The notes beneath the pieces were generated by a model that was not told where the DNA came from, did not search any database, and was given only the letters and a program-made list of their open reading frames with translations. A program made the translations under genes and the position numbers. A stretch of 64,000 bases of DNA, taken from contig NZ_QICN01000002.1 of the NCBI RefSeq assembly GCF_003201205.1, positions 47,686-111,685 on the forward strand. Reading direction: 5' to 3'. How positions within the stretch are numbered: position 1 is the stretch's first letter; each line of letters starts with the position of its first letter. Shown here in pieces: positions 57,543-64,000 of this stretch. Source of the stretch: Sinimarinibacterium flocculans. GTDB lineage: Bacteria; Pseudomonadota; Gammaproteobacteria; Nevskiales; Nevskiaceae.

Positions 57543-58358
57543 ATGAGCAACAACCTCGTTTATATCGTCATGGACAGCTGTCGTTTCGACAGCTATCAGC
57601 GCGCAAAACGTCCGCACATGGACCGCATCGCCACCGGCGAGCGGCGCTACGCCTATGCGTCGTGGACCTCGCCGTCGCACTACACCTATCTGATGGGGAT
57701 GATTCCCCACGACAGCCCGCAGGGCGTGTTTGCCTCCGAGGTGTACAAGAAGGACTTCGTCAAATGGGTCGACCGCCTCGGCATCGAGGGGCTGGCGTTC
57801 AAGAGCTTCGTGCCGCAGCTGTCACTGCCCAAGGTGCTGCAGGACCACGGTTACCGCACGGTGGCGCGGGTGTCGATGCCGGTGCTCAATCCGACCTCGC
57901 ACCTGAACCGGCATTTCGACGATTACAAGTTGATGGCCGATCACAACGATTTCGCCGGCATGGTCGACGAGATCGAGTTCTACGACGACGAGCCGCAGTT
58001 CTTCTTCCTGAATCTGGGCGAGACCCATTATCCGTACATGCTCGAACCGGGAAGCCTGCCGCACATCTCGGGCGTGCACGGCGTGTTCAAGCGCATGGAT
58101 GACGAGCTCGGACAGCAGACGGATGACCGCTTCTTCGACGACGACCAGATGAAGATGCTGCACGAGCAGCAGATCAAATGCGTCGAATACGTCGACGGCG
58201 TGCTCGACGCCCTGATCAGCAAGGCGCCGGCAGACACACATTTCATCATCACCGCCGACCACGGCGAGTGTTTCGGTGAGGGGGGGTATTTCGGCCACGG
58301 CCCGATCGTGCACGACAAGGTGCTCGAAGTGCCGTTTGTCGAGGGCAGAAAGCGTTAA
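57543..58358 (+). CDS. Short alkaline-phosphatase/sulfatase superfamily protein beside the synthase
   Basis: 271 residues, about half the length of ordinary sulfatases. N-terminal 'NNLVYIVMDSCRFDSYQRAKRPHMDRI' is the metal/nucleophile motif region; Cys13 lies in a Ser-Cys-Arg context that is not the CxPxR formylglycine motif. 'ASWTSPSHYTYLMGM' and the C-terminal 'FIITADHGECFGEGGYFGHGPIVHDKVLEVPFV' complete the superfamily core with its metal Asp-His and His. It ends soon after, lacking the C-terminal subdomain. It precedes the synthase gene by about 65 bases on the same strand and probably belongs to that pathway, for example as a head-group transferase or hydrolase. The 250 bases before it hold no clear promoter. 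Confidence 0.7.
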   Translation: MSNNLVYIVMDSCRFDSYQRAKRPHMDRIATGERRYAYASWTSPSHYTYLMGMIPHDSPQGVFASEVYKKDFVKWVDRLGIEGLAFKSFVPQLSLPKVLQDHGYRTVARVSMPVLNPTSHLNRHFDDYKLMADHNDFAGMVDEIEFYDDEPQFFFLNLGETHYPYMLEPGSLPHISGVHGVFKRMDDELGQQTDDRFFDDDQMKMLHEQQIKCVEYVDGVLDALISKAPADTHFIITADHGECFGEGGYFGHGPIVHDKVLEVPFVEGRKR

Positions 58359-58425
58359 TTGAAGTGTTGGGATCGGGTCGCCGCCGCTACTGGGAGGGCC
58401 GGCGCGACGCATGGAGCGCGGTAAC

Positions 58426-61400
58426 GTGAAGACATTCGAAGTATTCGGGCTGTGCCCGGCCGACCTGGCCCACCCCGGCCTGGCCATCGCCGTGAGCCGT
58501 CATGGCGGCTGTGGCGTCCTCGACCTGACAGCAACGCAGGATCACGCCGCTGCCCGGCGCAATTTCATCCAGCTGCTGCACAGCACCGGCGGCGCAATTG
58601 GCCTGCGCGTGAACGCAAATCATGCGGCGCTCGCCAGCGAACTGCTGGCGATCGCGGCCGAACGGCGGCTGCATCTGATGGTCGGCGGCGATGTGGCCGA
58701 ACAGCGCGCCCTGCGCGAACGCCTCGGTCCGGCACCCCAGCACCTGTGGTTCGCCGAGATCAGCACGGCCGCGGATGCGTCGATCCTGGCACCGCATGTC
58801 GACGGCCTGGTTGCACGCGGCGCCGAGGCCGGCGGCTGGGTCGGCGCTGACAGCAGTTACGTCCTTCTGCAGAAGCTCGCCGACCTCGCCGCGCGCACCC
58901 CGATCGCTAAACCGGTGTATGCCTGCGGCGGCATCGGCGTGCGCGCCGCCGCCGCCTGTCGCGCCGCCGGTGCTGCCGGCGTCGTGCTCGACGACGCGCT
59001 GCTGCTGCTCGACGAATCCCCGCTGCCGGTGACACTGCAGGCCGAACTGGGGCGTCTCAATGGCGCCGAGTGCAAGGCGCTGGGCGAGGTGCTCGGGCGT
59101 GCCTGCCGGATCTATGCGCGGCCGGCGAATGTCCTTCTCAAACAGAGCGAGGCCGAGACCCGGCGCGTCGAGGCCGGCGAACTTGAACTCGATCCCTGGA
59201 CACTCGCGCTGCAGTCACGCCTCGGCTGGACCGATGAGGCCTTGCTGCCGCTGGGTCAGGCCATCGGCCTGTCGGCGATCTACCGCAACCGTTACGGGTC
59301 GGCCGGGCGCCTGGTCCAGGCGGTGCGCCGCGCCGCGCGACAGCAGCCGGATCGCGCCGCAAACCAGAATGCACTCGGCGCCGGCGCCGCGCTCGCGCTG
59401 TCGCATGGCACCCGCTACCCGCTCGCGCAGGGACCGATGACGCGCGTCTCCGACTCGCCGGCCTTTGCCGCCGACGTCGCGAAGGCCGGTGCGCTGCCGT
59501 TTCTCGCGCTTGCACTGATGCGGGGGCCACAGGTGCGGGAGATGCTCGAGCAGACGCGCGCACGCATCGGCGATGCGCCCTGGGGCGTGGGCATGCTCGG
59601 CTTTGTGCCGCAGGCGCTGCGCGACGAACAATGCGCCGAAATCTGGGCGTGCAAACCGCCCTTCGCGCTGATTGCCGGCGGCCGCCCGGACCAGGCCGCC
59701 GAATTCGAATCACGCGGCATTGCAACCTACATCCATGCGCCCGCGCCGGCCCTGCTGAAGCTGTATCTGGAGCAAGGCGCACGCCGCTTCGTGTTCGAGG
59801 GCCGCGAATGCGGCGGTCACGTCGGCCCGATCGCCAGCTTCCCGTTGTGGGAGCAGATGATCGAGCTGCTGCTGACGCAGGTGCCGCCGGGCGAGGACAA
59901 GAAGGTCCATCTGCTGTTTGCCGGCGGCCTGCACGATGCCGCCTCGGCGGCAATGCTCGCGGCGATGGTGGCACCGCTGGTCGAGCGCGGCATGAAGGTC
60001 GGTGGCCTGATGGGCACGGCCTATCTGTTCACCCGCGAGATCGTCTCCAGCGGCGCGATCGTGCAGACCTTCCAGGATGAGGCCCTGCGCTGCACCCAGA
60101 CGCTCAACCTCGAATCGGGGCCCGGCCACGCGTCACGCTGTGTCGATACCCCGTTCGCGCGCGCGTTCTACGACGAGCGGCGGCGCCTGCTGCGCGAGAA
60201 CCGCAGCGCCGAGGATATCCGCGACGCCCTCGAAGACCTCAATCTCGGCCGCCTGCGCATCGCGTCCAAGGGTCTCGATCGCGGCGCCGATGGCACAGTC
60301 GTCGTCGTGCCCGAGGACCGTCAGCGCAGCGACGGCATGTACATGATCGGCCAGGTCGCGACCCTGCGCGAGCGCGTGCAGACGCTCGCCGAACTGCACG
60401 CCGATGTCAGCGACGGCGCCCGCCAGCACCTGCAGCAGATGCTCGGCGCCCGCGGTGCGCAGCGCGTCGAGCCGAAACCCTCGGATATCGCGATCGTCGG
60501 CATCGGCGTGACCCTGCCCGGCGCCGACACTCCGGACGATTACTGGGAGCTGATCCTCAAGCAGCGCTCGGTGCTGCGCGAAGCGCCGGGCGAGCGCTGG
60601 GATCCGGCGCTGATGTACGACCCGGATCCGAAGGCGCGCGACAAGGTCTACTCGAAGTGGGGCGGCTTTCTCGACGAAGTGCCGTTCGACCCGCTGAAGT
60701 TCGGCATTCCGCCGAAGTCGATGAAGGCGATCGACCCGTTCCAGCTGCTGACCCTGGAAACCGCTGCGCGCACGCTGGCCGATGCCGGCTATGCCGACGG
60801 CAACTTCGATCGCGAGCACGCGTCGGTGATTCTCGGCGCCGGCGGCGGCTCCGGCGATCTCGGCCAGCAGTATGCGATGCGCACCGAGCTGCCGCGCTTC
60901 GTCGAACAGCTTTCGCCGGAGGTCTGGGAACGTCTGCCCGAATGGACCGAGGAGTCCTTCGCCGGCACCCTGCTCAACGTCGCCGCCGGCCGGGTGGCCA
61001 ACCGCCTCGACTTCGGCGGCGTGAACTACACGGTCGATGCCGCCTGCGGCTCGTCGCTCGCGGCGATCGGCATGGCCGTGCACGAACTCGAAACCGGACG
61101 CAGCAACCTGGTGCTGGCCGGCGGCTTCGATACGACGCAGTCGGCCGTCGGGTTCATGGCGTTTGCGAAGACCCAGGCGCTGTCACCGACCGGCAAGCCG
61201 CGCACCTTCGATCAGGATGCCGACGGCATCGCGATCTCCGAGGGCGTGGCGATGGTCGCGCTCAAGCGTCTGGCCGATGCCGAACGCGACGGTGATCGCA
61301 TTTACGCTGTGATCAAGGCCACGGCCGGCTCCAGTGACGGCAAGGCCCTGGGCCTGACCGCGCCCCGCACCGAAGGCCAGGTCCGCGCGCTCGAACGCGC

Positions 61401-64000
61401 CTATGCCAAGGCCGGGTTGTCGCCGGCGACGCTCGACCTCGTCGAAGCGCACGGCACCGGCACGCCATTGGGCGACCGCACCGAGGCGCAGACCGTTGCG
61501 CGCGCGCTGGCCGATGCCGGTGCAGCGCCGAAGACGGCGGCGATCGGCTCGGTCAAGACCCTCCTCGGCCATACCAAGGCGGCGGCTGGCGCCTCCGGCC
61601 TGATCAAGATCGCACTGTCGCTGTACCACCGGACGCTGCCGGGTCATCACGGCGTCACCCGACCGATCGATGTCGTTGCCGATCCGAAAGCACCGATCTA
61701 TCTGCTCAAGGACGCGCGCCCATGGCTTGCCCCAGCCGATCACCCGCGGCGTGGCGCGACATCGGCGTTCGGCTTCGGCGGGACCAACTTCCACGCCGTG
61801 CTCGAGGAATACACCGGCAGCAGCGGCAGTGCCGGCGGCGCCCGCTGGCCCAGCGAACTGTTCCTGTTGCGTGCTGCCGACACCGACGCGCTGACGCGCC
61901 GGCTCGAGCAGCTTCGCGATGCCGTGCCGGCGCTCAGTCCGTTGCAGCCGGGCGTGCTCGCGCAGGCGCTGGCGCGCCAGGCTGACCAGCAGCGCGGCCT
62001 ACCGGTCGCGCTGGCCATCGTCAGCGCCGATCTCGACGCGCTGAAGCAGGACATCGGCCGCGTGCTGGCGCATCTGCAAGGCGACGCCAAGCCGCTGCCG
62101 CAGAACATCCGATTGAACCGCGAAGCACCGGCCGAGAGCCCTGCGGTCGGCTTCCTGTTCCCCGGACAGGGCGCCCAGCACGTCAACATGTGCCGCGAAA
62201 CCGCCCTGCATGTCGACGAACTGCGCAGTGCCGTCGAACTCGCCGACGCCAGCCTGCGCGATGCGCTGCCGGAACGCCTCAGCAAGCGCATCTGGCCGCC
62301 CGCAGCCTTTGACGCCGAAACCGAGGCGCAGCAGAGCGCCGCGATCACCGACACCCGCTACGCGCAGCCGGCGATCGGCGCGCTGTCGCTGGGGTATCTG
62401 CGCCTCGCGCAACGCCTCGGCCTGTCGGCGATCGCCACCGGCGGCCACAGTTACGGCGAGTACAGCGCGCTGATGGCAGCCGGCGCGATCGAACCGCTCG
62501 ACTTCCTGCACCTGTCGGCAATCCGCGGCCGCGCGATGGCCGAGGCCGCGCAGCAGACCGAGCCCGGCGGCATGGCCGCCGTGCAGGCGCCGCGCGAGCG
62601 CATCGCCGCGCTGATCGACGGGCTCGACGGCGTCTGCGTCGCCAATCACAACGCGCCCGAACAGAGCGTGATTTCGGGGCCGAAGGCCCAGATCGAGCGC
62701 GCGGTGGCGGTGCTCGCCGATGCCGGCCTGCGCGCGGTGCCGTTGCCGGTATCCGGTGCCTTCCACACCGCCTTGATCGCGCCGGCGCAGCCGCCGCTGT
62801 CACAGGCGATCCACGCGACCCGCTTCGTCACGCCGCAGCTCGCCGTGTTCGCCAACCGCGATGGCCAGCCCTATCCGGGGACGCCGGCGGCGATACAGCA
62901 GCAGCTCGACGCGCACCTGCTTCAGCCGGTCGAGTTCGTTGCCGAAGTCGAGGCGATGTACGACGCCGGTGTGCGCGTATTCCTCGAACTCGGCCCGCGC
63001 GGCATCTGTGCCGCGCTGGCGCGCCAGATTCTCGCCGGCCGCGACGACGCGCGCGCGGTCTCGCTCGACACCGGCATGCAAGGTGTCAAGAGCCTGCAGC
63101 TTGGTCTGGCCGAGCTGTTCGTCGCCGGCGTCCGCTTCGACGCCGCCGCCCTCTTCAGCGGTCGTGGCCTGCCCCTGATCGAGCTGGCCCAGCTCGCCCG
63201 CCACGCCGCGGTACCCGAGCACGCCAGGCACATCTGGTGGCTGTCGGGCGGCTGCGCGCGCGGCCCCGACGAAACCGAGCGCCGCACCGGCAAGCGCCCG
63301 GCGCTGACCGCCGCCGCCCGTGACGCGGCGCGGGCAAGACTCGACGCCCAGATGCAGAGCGCACAGACCGCGGCGATCCCGTCACAGCCAGGCTCGCCCG
63401 CGATGTCGCCCGCGCTGCCGATGCCGATGCCGATGCCGATGCCGGCGGTCACCGCTGCACGGTCGAACGAAGCCCTGCTCGCCTTTCAGCAGACGATGCG
63501 CCAGTTCCTTGCGCTGCAGGAGCGCGTGCTGCATCAGTTCCTTGGCGGCACCGCCGCGCCGTCGGGCATGACCCTGGCGATGCCGACACCGGTCGCCATG
63601 CCGGCGGTCGTCGCGCCTCGCGAGGCAGCGGCACCGCAACCGGCCGCAGCGCCGCCTGCGCCGGTCCCGGCGGCGGTCAGTACCGCCAGCAGCGTCGATC
63701 TGCGTTCGACCCTGCTCGACATCGTCGCCGAGCGCACCGGCTACCCGACCGAGATGCTCGACGTCGATGCCGATCTCGAGGCCGATCTGGGGATCGACTC
63801 GATCAAGCGCGTCGAAATCATTGGCGCCTTGCAGAAGGCGTTGCCCGACACCCTCGCCGCCGGCATCAAGTCGCGGATGGAGCACTACACCAAGGCGCGC
63901 ACACTCAGCGCCGTGCTGGCGGAACTCGGCACGCTCGAACCCGCCACAGCGTCGATCGCCGAAGCAGGCGCGGCGCCCCGGACCACGCCGACGCCGACGG
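58426..64000 (+). CDS. Multidomain polyketide/secondary-lipid synthase (NMO-NMO-KS-AT-ACP), incomplete at window end
   Basis: A single frame open from 58363 to the window end, at least 1858 codons. GTG 58426 ('KTFEVFGLCPADLA') has a GGAG site nine bases before it; ATG 58411 is an alternative. Domains: a first nitronate-monooxygenase-like unit (about 1-320; 'GGWVGADSSYVLLQKL', 'YACGGIGVRAAAACRAAGAAGVVLDD'); a second, fuller one (about 325-640; 'YPLAQGPMTRVSDSPAFA', 'GRECGGHVGP'), the enoyl-reductase family of PfaD; ketosynthase (687-1150) with Cys874, His1009 and His1049 all present; acyltransferase (about 1230-1530) with Ser1342 in GHSYGE and GAFH at His1447, malonyl-like; a Met-Pro and Ala-Pro linker; and an ACP with phosphopantetheine Ser1792 in 'LGIDSIKRVEI', the PfaA-type motif. 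Type I iterative synthase; product unknown. Confidence 0.93.
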   Translation, partial: MKTFEVFGLCPADLAHPGLAIAVSRHGGCGVLDLTATQDHAAARRNFIQLLHSTGGAIGLRVNANHAALASELLAIAAERRLHLMVGGDVAEQRALRERLGPAPQHLWFAEISTAADASILAPHVDGLVARGAEAGGWVGADSSYVLLQKLADLAARTPIAKPVYACGGIGVRAAAACRAAGAAGVVLDDALLLLDESPLPVTLQAELGRLNGAECKALGEVLGRACRIYARPANVLLKQSEAETRRVEAGELELDPWTLALQSRLGWTDEALLPLGQAIGLSAIYRNRYGSAGRLVQAVRRAARQQPDRAANQNALGAGAALALSHGTRYPLAQGPMTRVSDSPAFAADVAKAGALPFLALALMRGPQVREMLEQTRARIGDAPWGVGMLGFVPQALRDEQCAEIWACKPPFALIAGGRPDQAAEFESRGIATYIHAPAPALLKLYLEQGARRFVFEGRECGGHVGPIASFPLWEQMIELLLTQVPPGEDKKVHLLFAGGLHDAASAAMLAAMVAPLVERGMKVGGLMGTAYLFTREIVSSGAIVQTFQDEALRCTQTLNLESGPGHASRCVDTPFARAFYDERRRLLRENRSAEDIRDALEDLNLGRLRIASKGLDRGADGTVVVVPEDRQRSDGMYMIGQVATLRERVQTLAELHADVSDGARQHLQQMLGARGAQRVEPKPSDIAIVGIGVTLPGADTPDDYWELILKQRSVLREAPGERWDPALMYDPDPKARDKVYSKWGGFLDEVPFDPLKFGIPPKSMKAIDPFQLLTLETAARTLADAGYADGNFDREHASVILGAGGGSGDLGQQYAMRTELPRFVEQLSPEVWERLPEWTEESFAGTLLNVAAGRVANRLDFGGVNYTVDAACGSSLAAIGMAVHELETGRSNLVLAGGFDTTQSAVGFMAFAKTQALSPTGKPRTFDQDADGIAISEGVAMVALKRLADAERDGDRIYAVIKATAGSSDGKALGLTAPRTEGQVRALERAYAKAGLSPATLDLVEAHGTGTPLGDRTEAQTVARALADAGAAPKTAAIGSVKTLLGHTKAAAGASGLIKIALSLYHRTLPGHHGVTRPIDVVADPKAPIYLLKDARPWLAPADHPRRGATSAFGFGGTNFHAVLEEYTGSSGSAGGARWPSELFLLRAADTDALTRRLEQLRDAVPALSPLQPGVLAQALARQADQQRGLPVALAIVSADLDALKQDIGRVLAHLQGDAKPLPQNIRLNREAPAESPAVGFLFPGQGAQHVNMCRETALHVDELRSAVELADASLRDALPERLSKRIWPPAAFDAETEAQQSAAITDTRYAQPAIGALSLGYLRLAQRLGLSAIATGGHSYGEYSALMAAGAIEPLDFLHLSAIRGRAMAEAAQQTEPGGMAAVQAPRERIAALIDGLDGVCVANHNAPEQSVISGPKAQIERAVAVLADAGLRAVPLPVSGAFHTALIAPAQPPLSQAIHATRFVTPQLAVFANRDGQPYPGTPAAIQQQLDAHLLQPVEFVAEVEAMYDAGVRVFLELGPRGICAALARQILAGRDDARAVSLDTGMQGVKSLQLGLAELFVAGVRFDAAALFSGRGLPLIELAQLARHAAVPEHARHIWWLSGGCARGPDETERRTGKRPALTAAARDAARARLDAQMQSAQTAAIPSQPGSPAMSPALPMPMPMPMPAVTAARSNEALLAFQQTMRQFLALQERVLHQFLGGTAAPSGMTLAMPTPVAMPAVVAPREAAAPQPAAAPPAPVPAAVSTASSVDLRSTLLDIVAERTGYPTEMLDVDADLEADLGIDSIKRVEIIGALQKALPDTLAAGIKSRMEHYTKARTLSAVLAELGTLEPATASIAEAGAAPRTTPTPT
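63417..63446 (+). repeat. Tandem six-base repeat coding a Pro-Met linker
   Basis: About five tandem copies of CCGATG/ATGCCG encode alternating Pro and Met in the linker between the acyltransferase and ACP domains. In frame, so copy changes would only alter linker length. Confidence 0.7.

Noticed and set aside
57543..58358. Classical formylglycine sulfatase
   Set aside because: The CxPxR motif is absent and the protein is about half the usual length.

Overview
The window is GC-rich DNA (roughly 68-70% by eye) from a chromosome that is densely packed with genes. The linked run amgK-murU, lptD, surA, pdxA, rsmA is the outer-membrane/cell-wall block of Gammaproteobacteria. The monomeric isocitrate dehydrogenase, the AmgK/MurU muramate-recycling pair, a GlyGly-CTERM surface protein and frequent GTG/TTG starts suggest a high-GC lineage such as the Xanthomonadales/Nevskiales/Chromatiales side of the class. 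That lineage is an inference; no rRNA or tRNA gene was seen.

Layout. 0.2-6.9 kb: small secreted proteins, then a three-gene surface module (beta-propeller/Thr-Pro stalk/Calx-beta protein with a GlyGly-CTERM tail, a probable outer-membrane barrel, a periplasmic protein with an FnIII-like end). 7-11.7 kb: glutathione transferase and nitronate monooxygenase divergent from an HxlR regulator, then a DUF2834 protein and an AraC regulator divergent from a membrane fatty-acid desaturase. 12-18 kb: monomeric isocitrate dehydrogenase and two paralogous LVIVD-repeat lipoproteins flanking a DUF305 protein. 18-23.7 kb: DUF4336 protein, MsbA-like ABC exporter, nitrilase-family amidase with a small membrane protein, LysR regulator. 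23.7-30.8 kb: glycine-zipper protein, metallo-hydrolase plus SDR, then an HDAC-type deacetylase beside a Pat-type protein acetyltransferase and a DUF4010 membrane protein. 30.8-41.1 kb: pmbA, a luciferase-like monooxygenase, murU-amgK, lptD-surA-pdxA-rsmA and a UspA-family gene.

41.2-54.9 kb, all on the minus strand: a nearly complete Tad (Flp) pilus locus reading flp, tadV, tadE, cpaB, secretin, tadZ, tadA, tadB, tadC, tadD, a DUF3613 gene, tadG. It ends with a PAS-GGDEF protein whose EAL-like domain is catalytically dead. A sigma70-like promoter lies upstream of flp. 55-56.4 kb: an XRE regulator/AbiEii-type nucleotidyltransferase pair, a probable toxin-antitoxin module, with an AT-rich promoter and operator. 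56.5-57.3 kb: apaH.

57.5 kb to the end: a short alkaline-phosphatase/sulfatase-superfamily gene followed by a very large open frame that runs off the window from 58,426. It encodes two tandem nitronate-monooxygenase-like units, ketosynthase, acyltransferase and a PfaA-type acyl carrier protein. This looks like the first protein of a secondary-lipid/polyketide synthase in which a PfaD-like enoyl reductase is fused to a PfaA-like KS-AT-ACP. It is the strongest candidate here for an under-described system.
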